Shown: positions 17,957 through 26,367, counted from the stretch's first letter. The stretch is DNA of 64,000 nt from VRUE01 sp036271315 (GCA_036271315.1 DATBAV010000017.1:1-64000), one strand, 5' to 3'. Numbers and translations are program-made. Notes: generated by a model not told the origin, from the letters alone.

Positions 17957-19414
17957 TCATTCACCGTTCAGGATCGTTTCCGCGACGTCGCGGAAAATCG
18001 GTGCCGCGACGTCGTTGCCGAATTCTTCAGTGCACTCCACCGTCGCCGCGATCGCGATCTTGGGGTCGTTGGCCGGAGCGAAGCCTATGAACCAGGCCTG
18101 ATTCTCTTCTTCGCCTCCGCCGCAGGCTTCGTTGCCGGGAGTTTCCGCCGTGCCGGTCTTACCGGCGACGGGAATCCCCGGGATCGCCGCGTTGGTACCG
18201 GTGCCTTCGGTGACCACGCCTTCCATCGCGGTGGTCAGCTCTTCGGCGGTCTTGGCGCTGATCGGCTGACTGTACTGGGAAGGTTCGAGTCTCTTTGTCA
18301 CCCGCCCGTCAGGATCGACGACCCGGCTCCAAATCTGCGGCTTCATCTCCTTGCCCTTGTTGGCAACCGCGGCGGCGACCTCGGCCATCTGCAGCGGCGT
18401 GACCGCCAGGCGCTCCTGGCCGATTGCCACGCGGGCAAGATCAACCGGATCGTTGGCGTTGAGGAGTTCTTCTTCTTCGAAGACGCCGCTCTTGTACACC
18501 TCATTGCTGGGGAGGTCGATCGCGGGCGTTGAGTTGAAGCCGAACTTTTCCATGTATTCGAACAGTGTGTCCTCGCCGAGGCGCTGGCCGAGCTGGCCGA
18601 ACCAGGTGTTGACCGAGTTGGTCAGGGCGGTGTCCAGCGTCGCCCCGGGAAAGCTCTCGCCGAAGTCGTTTTCCAGCGGCGTGCCTTCGACTTCGAGGCT
18701 GCCCGGAGCGTCGATCGGTGTCTCCGGGGTGATCGTGCCGCTTTCCAGCCCGGCGGCGGCGGTCACCACCTTGAAGGTCGACCCGGGTGGGTACTGGCCC
18801 TGGGTCGCGCGGTTGACCAGTGGCGTTTCGACTTCGTTGGTGTTCAGCTTGCTGAGTTCGTAGGGCACGCGGTTGGGGTCATAGGGTGGGTTCGAGGCCA
18901 TCACCTTGACCCGCCCACTCTTCGGCTCAATCGCGACGACGGCGCCGAAGCCGGCGGCTTCGAGGTCGGCGAGCGCGGTCGCCTGGGCCGCGGGGTCGAG
19001 GTTGGTGACGATGTCGTCGCCCTGCTGATTGCGGCCGCGCAGCTGGTCGAGGATCGAGCCGAATTCGGATTCGTTGCCGACCAGTTCGTCATTGTGGAAC
19101 CGCTCGAACTCGCTGTCGCCCTGCTGCACGAAGCTGTAGCCGATCGGGTGGCCGTAGAGGCGACCCTGCGGGTAGCGCCGCACGTAGCGCTTGCCGGAGC
19201 CGTGGCCCTTGGCAACTGAGCGGGCGATCACGGTGCCGTCGGCGGCGAGGATGCGGCCGCGCTGGATCTGTTGCTGCTCGAGCAGGGGGCGCTTGTTAGC
19301 GGTCTTTTCGCGCAGCGCCTTGGCATCGAAGACCGACCAGTAGGAGGTGAAGCCGATCAGCACGGCAAAGAGGACGACGATGAGGCCGAAGAGCTTGACG
19401 ATCTGGCGGTTCAT
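17957..19414 (-). CDS. pbpA: Peptidoglycan transpeptidase, class B penicillin-binding protein (PbpA)
   Basis: A 485-residue class B PBP that cross-links peptidoglycan. It has an N-terminal signal anchor (about 7-27), then a dimerisation region with RGRILAADGTVIARS, and the transpeptidase domain with SxxK at Ser212-Lys215 (PPGSTFK), SxN at 267-269 (TNSVNTWF) and KTG at 419-421 (AGKTGTAE). A GGGEEE loop follows. It partners with RodA, encoded just upstream, as in the mycobacterial rodA-pbpA pair. Outer-domain Glu codons favour GAA, for example four in a row in GVFEEEELLN. The ATG start follows the family 1 hairpin by 9 nt. Confidence 0.95.
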   Translation of the reverse strand: MNRQIVKLFGLIVVLFAVLIGFTSYWSVFDAKALREKTANKRPLLEQQQIQRGRILAADGTVIARSVAKGHGSGKRYVRRYPQGRLYGHPIGYSFVQQGDSEFERFHNDELVGNESEFGSILDQLRGRNQQGDDIVTNLDPAAQATALADLEAAGFGAVVAIEPKSGRVKVMASNPPYDPNRVPYELSKLNTNEVETPLVNRATQGQYPPGSTFKVVTAAAGLESGTITPETPIDAPGSLEVEGTPLENDFGESFPGATLDTALTNSVNTWFGQLGQRLGEDTLFEYMEKFGFNSTPAIDLPSNEVYKSGVFEEEELLNANDPVDLARVAIGQERLAVTPLQMAEVAAAVANKGKEMKPQIWSRVVDPDGRVTKRLEPSQYSQPISAKTAEELTTAMEGVVTEGTGTNAAIPGIPVAGKTGTAETPGNEACGGGEEENQAWFIGFAPANDPKIAIAATVECTEEFGNDVAAPIFRDVAETILNGE

Positions 19415-19423
19415 GACACCACC

Positions 19424-19489
19424 CGTGAGTGGACCAGCCGTCCCGGACTCGAATACCCGGAGATCACCGTGACGGCTGGTCCACTCACG
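19424..19489. repeat. Family 1 hairpin, copy 1 (rodA-pbpA gap)
   Basis: Perfect 19-bp arms, 19424-19442 and 19471-19489, surround a 28-nt interior. The interior closes with a CGG/CCG helix on a 20-nt loop reading TGATCTCCGGGTATTCGAGT on the minus strand. The rodA stop codon TGA (19487-19485) lies in the upstream arm, and the pbpA start is 10 nt beyond the other arm. Copies 2 and 3 have different arms but nearly the same loop. Confidence 0.85.
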
Positions 19490-20780
19490 ACGCCGCCTCC
19501 CTGCGGGCGCGGTCCGAGACGAGTAGCAACAGGGCCAGAAGGACGAAATTGGCGACGATCGAGCTGCCGCCGTAGCTGATGAAAGGCAGGGTGACGCCGG
19601 TCAGCGGGATCACCCGGGTGACGCCGCCGATGATGACGAAGGCCTGGATCGCAAAGACGGCGGTGAGGCCGGTGGCGAGCAGCTTCGAGAAGCCGTCGGC
19701 GGCAAGCAGGGCGATCTTGAAGCCGCGCGCCGCGGTCAGCAGGTAGGTGAGGATCACCGCGCTGGCGCCGAAGAGGCCGAGCTCACTGACGATCAAGGAA
19801 TAGATCGTGTCGGTCTGTGCCGCCGGCAGCAGCGCTTCCTTGGTGCCGGGGATCGTGATCAGCGACTGGCCGAAGCCTTTGCCGAAGAGCCCCCCGTCGG
19901 CCTGGGCGAAGATCGATTGCAGGATCTGGTAGCCGGTCGTCTGCGAGTGCGGGTAAGGGTTGAGCCAGACCTCGACCCGGTCGTGCACATGCGGCACCGT
20001 GGCAGCGAAGAACCAGGCGCCGACGAGGAACATCGCCATGCCGATTACGACGAAGGAGAAGCGGCCGGTGGCGACATAGAGCAGAGCGAGGAAGGCGGCG
20101 AAGAACATCAGCGAGCTGCCGAGGTCGCGGATGAAGACGAGCATGAACATCGAGGCGCCCCAGACCACCAGCATCGGCCCGAAGTGCTTGAGCGGCGGCA
20201 GGGTCACCCCGAGCACGCGGCGGGCGCCGACGATCAGCACCTCGCGGTGCTCGCGCAGGTAGCTGGCGAGGAAGACGACCAGGCAGATCTTCGAGAACTC
20301 GGCCGGCTGGAAGGCGAGCGGCCCGATCTTCACCCCGAGGTAGGCGCCGTTGACCTGCTGACCGATCCCCGGCAGGCGCGGTGCCATCAGCAGCAGCAGC
20401 CCAACCACGGCAATCGTGTAGCGGTAGCGCTCGAGCACGTCGTAGTCGCGCAGGAAGTGGATCGTCGCGGCGAAGAGCACGAGGCCGAGGACGAACCAGT
20501 TGGCCTGGTCGCGAGCCAGGCTGGCGTCGATTCGGTAGACCATGACCAGGCCGAAGGCCATCAGCAGCGCCGCCAGCGGGAAGAGGTAGGGGTCGGCGTT
20601 GGGCAGGCGGACGCGCAGGTAGAAGTGGGTGGCGAGGCAGACGGCGAAGAAGTAGGCGCCGTAGGTGAGGCTGAGGTTGTCGAGCTGCGCGTTCTCCTGA
20701 GCGAAGACCGCGGCGAAGCCGGCGGTGAGAAGGAGGGCCACCGGGACGAGAGCCATTAGCTCTCGATTGCGGGCGCTCAC
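19485..20780 (-). CDS. rodA: SEDS peptidoglycan polymerase RodA/FtsW
   Basis: A 431-residue SEDS-family glycosyltransferase with about 12 membrane helices that polymerises lipid II. Conserved features include DPYLFPLAALLMAFGLVMVYRID, FQPAEFSKICLVVFLASYL, RDLGSSLMFFAAFLALLY with the catalytic-region Arg-Asp, and the C-terminal GVTRVIPLTGVTLPFISYGGSSIVANF. The GTG start at 20780 has a good ribosome-binding site (GGAGAAG) 6 nt upstream. In the pstP-rodA-pbpA order it corresponds to mycobacterial RodA. Family 1 hairpins flank it on both sides. Confidence 0.94.
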   Translation of the reverse strand: MSARNRELMALVPVALLLTAGFAAVFAQENAQLDNLSLTYGAYFFAVCLATHFYLRVRLPNADPYLFPLAALLMAFGLVMVYRIDASLARDQANWFVLGLVLFAATIHFLRDYDVLERYRYTIAVVGLLLLMAPRLPGIGQQVNGAYLGVKIGPLAFQPAEFSKICLVVFLASYLREHREVLIVGARRVLGVTLPPLKHFGPMLVVWGASMFMLVFIRDLGSSLMFFAAFLALLYVATGRFSFVVIGMAMFLVGAWFFAATVPHVHDRVEVWLNPYPHSQTTGYQILQSIFAQADGGLFGKGFGQSLITIPGTKEALLPAAQTDTIYSLIVSELGLFGASAVILTYLLTAARGFKIALLAADGFSKLLATGLTAVFAIQAFVIIGGVTRVIPLTGVTLPFISYGGSSIVANFVLLALLLLVSDRARREAAS

Positions 20781-20794
20781 CTAACTTCTCCTTC

Positions 20795-20850
20795 GCGTCC
20801 CAATCGCCACGGATTCGAACCCCCGGAGATCACCGTGACGATTGGGACGC
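20795..20850. repeat. Family 1 hairpin, copy 2 (pstP-rodA gap)
   Basis: Arms 20795-20806 and 20839-20850 (GCGTCCCAATCG and complement) are perfect. After one mismatch a 5-bp CACGG/CCGTG helix closes a 20-nt loop reading TGATCTCCGGGGGTTCGAAT on the minus strand. The upstream arm begins on the base after the pstP TGA stop (20853-20851). The loop shares TGATC, CGG and TTCGA blocks with copies 1 and 3. Confidence 0.85.
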
Positions 20851-22029
20851 TCATCGCACCCCTTGTGACTGTTCGATGTCTTCGACCAGCGAGACCGCGT
20901 CGCCGCGCGAGCGCAGGTCGTGGCCGCTGACGGCGTCCTGGCGCCGTGGCGGCAGCGCCGAAGTCTGGATCGGGCTCGCGTAGCGCTCTTCGTAGAGTTC
21001 GATGCCGAAGGGCAGTTCGTAAGGCAGGCCGCGGTAAAGGGCGACGCGGCCGGCGTCATCGGTGCCGAGGAACCAGACCTGGCGGTTGCCGTACCAAGCA
21101 CCGAAGGCGAGCGCCCCGAGCACCACTAGGACGGCGAGCACCTTGAGCGCCCGGCGCTGGCCCCTGCGCGGCTGCTTGGCGGCGAGCTGCTCGCGGCGGT
21201 CGCGGGCCGCTGCCGCAGCGGCGCGGCGGCGCACCTCGGTCGTGGTCAGCCCGGCCTCCGCTGCCGTGCTGCCGATCAGCGTCGCGTTCTCGTGGCTCTG
21301 CTGCGGCGCGGCGGCGTCTTCGAGGCGGAAGGCGAGGGCGGTGATGTTGTCGCGGCCGCCGGCCCGGTTGGCTTCGTCAATCAGGGCCCGCACCGCGGCG
21401 CTCATCGAGCTGGCGCCGGCGAGCAGCTTGGCGATCTGCTCCTCGCCGAGCATCGTCGTCAGCCCGTCCGAGCAGATCAGGAAGACGTCTCCCGCAGCGG
21501 CGGGGACAGTCTGCAGGTCCGGTTCGACCTCTGGCTCGGGGCCTAGGGCGCGGGTGATGATCGAGCGCTGTGGGTGGTCCTCGGCCTGGGCGTCGGTGAT
21601 CTGGCCCTTGCGACGCATCTCCTCTACTAGCGAGTGATCGCGGGTCAGCTGTTCGAGCTTGCCCGCCCGCAGCCGGTAGGCACGGCTGTCGCCAACGTGG
21701 CCGATCGCCACCTCTTCGCCGACGGCGTCGACGATCGCCGCGGTCAGGGTCGTGCCCATGCCCGCCCGCGAGGGATCGGCCCGGGCGAGCTCGTGGATCT
21801 TGCGGTTGGCGTCGAGGATCGTCTCGCGCAGGACCTGCTCGGGCGGCCCGTCGGGAAGGTCGACGTCGAAGGCATCGGCTGCCGCTTTCGAGGCGACCTC
21901 GCCCGCCTGCGCCCCGCCCATGCCGTCGGCGACGACGAAGATCGGGGCGCGCACGAAGAAGGAGTCCTCGTTGGCATTGCGCTGTCGCCCGGTGTCGGTG
22001 CGAAAGGCCTGATCGTCGATCCGCAGCAC
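20851..22029 (-). CDS. pstP: PP2C-family serine/threonine phosphatase (PstP type)
   Basis: A 392-residue phosphatase that reverses Ser/Thr kinase signalling. The PP2C domain (about 1-235) carries the metal-binding motifs NEDSFFV, VVADGMGGAQAGEVAS, VGDSRAYRLRAGKLEQLTRDHS, ICSDGLTTMLGEE and GGRDNITALAF. A linker with Ala/Arg-rich coil and one membrane helix (ALKVLAVLVVLGALAFGAWYG) leads to an outer segment, as in mycobacterial PstP. The start is GTG 22029. The stop is immediately followed by a family 1 hairpin. Confidence 0.94.
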   Translation of the reverse strand: MLRIDDQAFRTDTGRQRNANEDSFFVRAPIFVVADGMGGAQAGEVASKAAADAFDVDLPDGPPEQVLRETILDANRKIHELARADPSRAGMGTTLTAAIVDAVGEEVAIGHVGDSRAYRLRAGKLEQLTRDHSLVEEMRRKGQITDAQAEDHPQRSIITRALGPEPEVEPDLQTVPAAAGDVFLICSDGLTTMLGEEQIAKLLAGASSMSAAVRALIDEANRAGGRDNITALAFRLEDAAAPQQSHENATLIGSTAAEAGLTTTEVRRRAAAAAARDRREQLAAKQPRRGQRRALKVLAVLVVLGALAFGAWYGNRQVWFLGTDDAGRVALYRGLPYELPFGIELYEERYASPIQTSALPPRRQDAVSGHDLRSRGDAVSLVEDIEQSQGVR

Positions 22030-22052
22030 GTCTTACCCAACCCACCTGGTCT

Positions 22053-22106
22053 CGCGCGTGCTCCGCGGCGGAAGAGTCAGATATGCACCGCCGCTACGCA
22101 CGCGCG
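22053..22106. repeat. Hairpin across the fhaB stop codon (fhaB-pstP gap)
   Basis: Arms 22053-22061 and 22098-22106 (CGCGCGTGC and complement) are followed inward by a 3-nt mismatch and a second 7-bp helix, GCGGCGG/CCGCCGC, closing a 16-nt loop. The fhaB stop TAG (22096-22094) lies in the upstream side. The loop lacks the family 1 sequence, so this is a separate hairpin in the same operon. Confidence 0.6.
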
Positions 22107-22576
22107 TCCCCGGCCTCGTACCTGAACTCGGTGTCGCCGATCCTCACCATGTCACCGTCGATCAGCTCCGCCTCCCCGTTCAGGGTGGCGTCGTTGAGCA
22201 GGGTGCCGTTGGTCGAGTTCATGTCCTCCACGTAGGTGCGACGGTCGCGAGTGAAGATCCTGGCGTGCACGCCGGAGGCATAGCGATCGTCGATCCGCAC
22301 GTCGGCTTCGGCCGAACGACCGATCGAGAGGCCGCCGATCAGGTCGAAGCGCTCGCCGGGGTCGAGGCCGCCGCCGCGCTCGGCGATCAGCCAGGCGTCG
22401 GTGGCGCTGGGCTGCGAGGAGAGGCCGGGGACCTGGTGGAAGCCGGTCGCGTCCGGTGCCGGCGAGGTCGTGCGGCGCAGGTCCTTGAGCGCGCTGCGGG
22501 CGATCCAGAGCAGGAAGAGGTAGAGGACGGCGAGGAAGCCGAACTTGAGGAAGACGGAGATCGGGGCGTAGTCCAC
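22094..22576 (-). CDS. fhaB: FHA-domain protein with N-terminal membrane helix (FhaB/FipA type)
   Basis: A 160-residue protein with an N-terminal transmembrane helix (FLKFGFLAVLYLFLLWIARSAL, split over residues 8-30) and a C-terminal FHA domain. The domain contains GGLSIGRSAEADVRIDDRYASGVHARI and DMNSTNGTLLNDATL, with the Arg, Ser and Asn residues used for phosphothreonine binding. It should dock onto phosphorylated kinases at division or growth sites. The GTG start at 22576 has no clear ribosome-binding site and lies 30 nt after a family 1 hairpin. Confidence 0.9.
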   Translation of the reverse strand: MDYAPISVFLKFGFLAVLYLFLLWIARSALKDLRRTTSPAPDATGFHQVPGLSSQPSATDAWLIAERGGGLDPGERFDLIGGLSIGRSAEADVRIDDRYASGVHARIFTRDRRTYVEDMNSTNGTLLNDATLNGEAELIDGDMVRIGDTEFRYEAGDARA

Positions 22577-22605
22577 TAGGCCGCGATACTCAGGTCATTG
22601 GTTTC

Positions 22606-22661
22606 GCGTCCCGATCGCCACGGACTCGAACGACCGACGATCACCGTGGCGATCGGGACGC
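22606..22661. repeat. Family 1 hairpin, copy 3 (fhaA-fhaB gap)
   Basis: Perfect 18-bp arms, 22606-22623 and 22644-22661 (GCGTCCCGATCGCCACGG and complement), enclose a 20-nt loop reading TGATCGTCGGTCGTTCGAGT on the minus strand. The upstream arm starts on the base after the fhaA TGA stop (22664-22662). Arms differ from copies 1 and 2 yet pair perfectly, while the loop keeps TGATC, CGG and TTCGA. Confidence 0.85.
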
Positions 22662-23435
22662 TCACTGCTCGATCTCGAACAGGAAGGTCGTGGTGCCGAC
22701 CGTCACCTGGTCCCCGGGGCTGAGCCGCGAGGAGGAGACGCGCCGGCCGTTCACCTTGATGCCGTTGGTCGAGCCGAGGTCGGCGATCGTCCAGTCGCCG
22801 GTCGGGGAGCGCCGCAGCTCGGCGTGGCGGCGGGATACGTTGGGGTCGGGAAGCACGCACTCGGCGCCCTTGGAGCGGCCGATCGTGGCCCGCGGGCCCT
22901 CGAGCACATAGCGGCGGTCGTCGAGCGAGACGACCGCGCGGGTGGTGACCATCGCTTCCGCGCGCTGCTCCGGGCTGGCCGGCGCGGCTGGGCGCTCTTT
23001 GACCGCCGAGTAGACCATCGTGTGGCCCTCCTCCCCCTGCCGCGGCGCCTCCCCCTCGTGCGCCGGCGGCTTGACCAGCCGGGTCTGGATGCCGAACTCG
23101 CCGAGGCGCAGGCGCTCGTCGGTCTTGAACTCGACCGCGGGACGGGTGAGCAGATCGTAGTCGCGGCGACGGGCGTGCTCGAGCAGATAGCCGGAGAGCT
23201 CCTGCTCGAGCGAGCGCTCGTAGCCTTCGAGCTTTGTCCGGTCCTTGGTCGAGAGGTAGACGCTGTACTCGTTGGGCACGTAGACGCGGGCCACCCCGGC
23301 GGTCTTGTGGGCGTCCATCTCCTTGGCCAGCTTGCGGGCCAGCTCGACCGGCTGCACCTCGGAGCTGAAGGCGCGGCTGAAGACCCCCTCGACGAGGCCT
23401 TCGATCCGACTCTCGAGGTTGCGTAGAACGCTCAT
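22662..23435 (-). CDS. fhaA: FhaA-type protein (DUF3662 plus FHA domain)
   Basis: A 257-residue protein. The N-terminal DUF3662 domain is recognisable from SVLRNLESRIEGLVEGVFS, SSEVQPVELARKLAKEMD and RVYVPNEYSVYLSTKDRTKL. A linker and a C-terminal FHA domain follow, with GPRATIGRSKGAECVLPDPNVSRRHAEL in two blocks and DLGSTNGIKVNGRRV. In mycobacteria FhaA binds phosphorylated MviN at the cell pole. The ATG at 23435 is preferred over longer frames because AAGGAG lies 6-11 nt upstream and homologues start at MSVL. Confidence 0.93.
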   Translation of the reverse strand: MSVLRNLESRIEGLVEGVFSRAFSSEVQPVELARKLAKEMDAHKTAGVARVYVPNEYSVYLSTKDRTKLEGYERSLEQELSGYLLEHARRRDYDLLTRPAVEFKTDERLRLGEFGIQTRLVKPPAHEGEAPRQGEEGHTMVYSAVKERPAAPASPEQRAEAMVTTRAVVSLDDRRYVLEGPRATIGRSKGAECVLPDPNVSRRHAELRRSPTGDWTIADLGSTNGIKVNGRRVSSSRLSPGDQVTVGTTTFLFEIEQ

Positions 23436-23493
23436 CAGTGGCTCCTTCTCGCGGATGCGACGGCCGCGCTGGCCGGCGAATCCGGCTCGAATC

Positions 23494-24414
23494 CTACGGG
23501 AGCAGGACGCCGTGACCGACGGCGAGCCAGGCCCCCAGGGCGGCGGCAAGGCCGATCGCGCCGAGGCGCAGGGACAGGGCACGCTCGCTGCGGGGAGGCT
23601 GGTCTGCGAGCCGGTCGAGCGAGCTTTCGATCGCACCGCCCAGCTCCTCCAGCGACGGGCGCAGCTCCGGACGGGTTTGCAGGCAGGCGTCGACGGTCTC
23701 GCAAAGCTCGCGCGGCAGGTCGGGGCGCAACCTGCGCAGGGGCCTCATGCGGGCACCGATCGCTCGCGCCGTCGCCGCCGGCGTCGAGCGCCGGGTCGGG
23801 TGGTCGCCGCTCCAGCTCTCGTACAGCATCAGGCCCAGGGCGTAGACATCGACCTCTGGGCCAGCGGTGCGACCCTCGGCCTGCTCGGGGGCCATGTAGG
23901 CGAGGGTGCCGACGACATCGCCCGGGGCAGTGAGGGCCGCCGCGTCGGTGAGGCGCGCGACCCCGAAGTCCATCAGCTTCGCGTGCGGCTCTCCCTCCTC
24001 GGTGACGAGCACGTTCTGCGGCTTGATGTCGCGATGCACCACGGCGCGGGTGTGGGCGTGGTCGAGCGCCTCGCAGAGGTCGGCGCCGATCTCTCCCACC
24101 TCGCGGTCGCTGAGCGTGCCGTCGCGGTTGAGCTCAGCCAGGGTCGAGCCGTCGACCAGCTCGGTGACGAGCAGGGCGTTGCCGTCCTCCTCGCCCATCT
24201 CATAGAGCGTCACGATCCCCGGGTGGTTGAGCCGCGCGGCCGCCTGGGCCTCGCGCAGGACGCGGTCGGAACCCGGCGCGCCCGCCGATTCGATCGCCTT
24301 GACCGCAACCGAGCGCTCCAGCCGCCCGTCCCAGGCCTCGTAGACCGTGCCGAAGCCGCCGCTGCCGATGCGGCGCTCGATCAAGAAGCGGTTGAGTACG
24401 AGCGAACCGACCAA
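23494..24414 (-). CDS. Serine/threonine protein kinase, membrane-anchored
   Basis: A roughly 306-residue kinase that heads the cell-wall control operon. It has RIGSGGFGTVYEAWD, VAVKAIES, HRDIKPQNVLVTEEGEPHAKLMDFG, LAYMAPEQAEG and DVYALGLMLYESWSG. After the kinase domain a single hydrophobic segment (LGAIGLAAALGAWLAVG) ends the protein, leaving almost no outer domain. I used TTG 24414, directly before the VGSLVLNRFLIERR strand; ATG 24489 or GTG 24510 would add a non-kinase stretch overlapping the divergent gene. It may be the functional counterpart of PknA. Confidence 0.88.
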   Translation of the reverse strand: MVGSLVLNRFLIERRIGSGGFGTVYEAWDGRLERSVAVKAIESAGAPGSDRVLREAQAAARLNHPGIVTLYEMGEEDGNALLVTELVDGSTLAELNRDGTLSDREVGEIGADLCEALDHAHTRAVVHRDIKPQNVLVTEEGEPHAKLMDFGVARLTDAAALTAPGDVVGTLAYMAPEQAEGRTAGPEVDVYALGLMLYESWSGDHPTRRSTPAATARAIGARMRPLRRLRPDLPRELCETVDACLQTRPELRPSLEELGGAIESSLDRLADQPPRSERALSLRLGAIGLAAALGAWLAVGHGVLLP

Positions 24415-24470
24415 TGCACTCTGCGGCTTCGCCGCGAATCCGCTTCCTCCTGCGACATACTCCCTGCTTC

Positions 24471-25514
24471 TTGGAGGATTCCGCCTCATCCCGGCCGGGT
24501 CGACGGCCACGGCCTCGCCGTCGCCCTGAGCGGCAGCAGATTCTGCTACGCCGCGGGCTCGCCCTCGGGGGCGGGCTGCTGTTGCTGATCCTGATCGTGC
24601 TCGGGGTCAAGGGCTGCCTCGACGCGCGCAAGAACCGCGAGCTCAGCGACTACGCCCGCAACGTCACCCAGATCGTCGAAGAGACCGACACGACCAGCAA
24701 GTCCTTCTTCGGCAAGCTCGACGAACCGGGCAGCCTCTCGGTGACCGAATTCATCAACCAGGTCAACACCGACCGCAGCGCCATGGACAGCTACGCCAGC
24801 CGCGTCGACGGCCTCAGCGCCCCCGGTGACATGAGCCACGCCCAGAACGCGCTCGAGCTGACCTACGAGCTCCGCGCCAGCGCGATGAACGAAATCGCCG
24901 AAAAGATGAGCACCGCGCTCGGCGACGTCGGCGCCCAGCAGGCGACCAAGGAGATCGCGCTGCAGATGCGCAAGCTGCTCGGCAGCGACGCTCTTTACGC
25001 GGCGGTGGTGCGGCCCGAGATCGACGGCGTCCTCGCCGCCAACGGGATCGAGGGCTCGGACGTGCCGAAAAGCATCTACCTCCCCGAAGAAACTCGCTGG
25101 CTCGACGAAAGCGAAGTGAGTGCGGCGCTGGGCTCGGTGAGCGGTGCGAGCGGCGAATCGGCGAGCGGCGGCATCCACGGCCTCGGGCTGATCAGCACCA
25201 GCGTCAATGGCACCGCACTGACCGCTGAATCGACCACCTCGGTCGGCAGCGAAGGCACCCCGGAAGTCGAAGTGGAAGTGGCGAACCAGGGCGAATCGAC
25301 CGAGAACGGGATCAACGTCTCGGTCAGCGTCAGCGGCGGCACGACCCTCTCGGGGACGATCGACAGCATCGGCGCCGGCGAATCGGAAACCGTGGCGATT
25401 CCGCTGACCCCGGCGCCGAGCGGCGAAGTGACGCTGGAAGTGAAAGTCGACACCGTGCCCGGCGAGAAAGTCTCCTCAAACAACGAAGCCAGCTACACCG
25501 TCGCCTTCGAATAG
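24471..25514 (+). CDS. Membrane-anchored protein with C-terminal CARDB-type beta domain
   Basis: About 347 residues from TTG 24471. A basic N-terminus (SRPGRRPRPRRRPERQQ) precedes one membrane helix (LALGGGLLLLILIVLGVKG). The helical outer region contains VEETDTTSKSFFGKLDEPG, and a Ser/Gly linker leads to a C-terminal CARDB/APHP-like Ig domain of about 95 residues (VEVANQGESTENGINVSVSV to NNEASYTV). Function is unknown; outer CARDB domains often mediate surface adhesion or assembly. Glu is encoded by GAA about three times more often than GAG, the reverse of neighbouring cytoplasmic genes. It is divergent from the kinase gene. Confidence 0.72.
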   Translation: MEDSASSRPGRRPRPRRRPERQQILLRRGLALGGGLLLLILIVLGVKGCLDARKNRELSDYARNVTQIVEETDTTSKSFFGKLDEPGSLSVTEFINQVNTDRSAMDSYASRVDGLSAPGDMSHAQNALELTYELRASAMNEIAEKMSTALGDVGAQQATKEIALQMRKLLGSDALYAAVVRPEIDGVLAANGIEGSDVPKSIYLPEETRWLDESEVSAALGSVSGASGESASGGIHGLGLISTSVNGTALTAESTTSVGSEGTPEVEVEVANQGESTENGINVSVSVSGGTTLSGTIDSIGAGESETVAIPLTPAPSGEVTLEVKVDTVPGEKVSSNNEASYTVAFE

Positions 25515-25527
25515 GCGGTTTGCGGTC

Positions 25528-26364
25528 TTGAGGATCGCCTATCTGGGACCGGCGGGGACCTTCACCGAGGACGCCCTGCGCGGGGCGTTGGCGAGCGGCA
25601 GCGCGTATGAGCCGCTGCGAACGCCAACCATCCACGAGGCGATTCTCGCGGTAGAGCGCGGCGAGGCGGAGCGGGCGCTGGTTCCCTTCGAGAACTCGAT
25701 CGAGGGCTCGGTGCGCAGTACCCTCGACACCCTGGCCTTTGACGCCGAGGGCGTGACGATCGTCGGCGAGCACGACTTCGCCGTGCGGGCGATGCTGATC
25801 GCCCGGGAGGACACGGAGCTGGAGCGGATTGAGACGGTGATCTCGCACCCCCAACCGCTCGCCCAGTGCGCCCGCTTCCTGCGCGACCAGCTGCCGAACG
25901 CGACGCGGCAGAGCGTCGAGAGCACGGCGGCGGCGGTGAAGCTGGTCAGCGAGTCGGGGGCGCCCTGGGCGGCGATCGGGGCGACGGCAGCTGCCGAGCT
26001 CTACGGCTGCACGATCCTGCGCGAGGGCATCGAGGATGAGGACAACAACGTCACCCGCTTCGTCTGGATCGCGCCGGCGGGTACCGAACCCGTGGCGGGG
26101 TCGGCCTGGAAGACCTCGCTGGTCTTCTCCGAGCTGGGTGAGGACCACCCCGGTGCCCTGGTCAACGCGCTGCGCGAGTTTTCCAGCCGCGAGGTCAACC
26201 TGACGCGGATCGAGTCGCGGCCGCTGAGGCTCGGATTGGGCCGCTACATGTTCTTCTGCGACCTCGAGGGAGCGCTCTCCCGAGCGCCGGTCGCGGAGGC
26301 AGTTGAGGCCCTGCGGGGCAAGGCCGAGTCGGTCCGAATCTTGGGCTCGTACCCGACTGCGTAG
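25528..26364 (+). CDS. pheA: Prephenate dehydratase
   Basis: A 278-residue monofunctional enzyme converting prephenate to phenylpyruvate for phenylalanine synthesis. The catalytic domain has YLGPAGTFTEDAL, VPFENSIEGSVRSTLDTL and DNNVTRFVWIA (the family DNxTRF motif with catalytic Thr). A C-terminal ACT domain (KTSLVFSELGEDHPGALVNA and LTRIESRPLR) contains the GALV and ESRP motifs for Phe feedback inhibition. The start is TTG 25528, 13 nt after the CARDB gene stop. Confidence 0.95.
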   Translation: MRIAYLGPAGTFTEDALRGALASGSAYEPLRTPTIHEAILAVERGEAERALVPFENSIEGSVRSTLDTLAFDAEGVTIVGEHDFAVRAMLIAREDTELERIETVISHPQPLAQCARFLRDQLPNATRQSVESTAAAVKLVSESGAPWAAIGATAAAELYGCTILREGIEDEDNNVTRFVWIAPAGTEPVAGSAWKTSLVFSELGEDHPGALVNALREFSSREVNLTRIESRPLRLGLGRYMFFCDLEGALSRAPVAEAVEALRGKAESVRILGSYPTA

Positions 26365-26367
26365 AAT
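26362..26367 (+). promoter_or_regulatory. Candidate -10 box TAGAAT for the HNH endonuclease gene
   Basis: TAGAAT overlaps the TAG stop of pheA and ends 11 nt before the ATG at 26379, predicting a leader of only about 5 nt. No ribosome-binding site is visible before that ATG. Confidence 0.35.

Noticed and set aside
20795..20850. Possible tRNA or tRNA fragment, because of the GGTTCGAATCC-like loop
   Set aside because: No acceptor, D or anticodon arms can be drawn and copies 1 and 3 keep only the TTCGA part; the element is a simple hairpin with a conserved loop.
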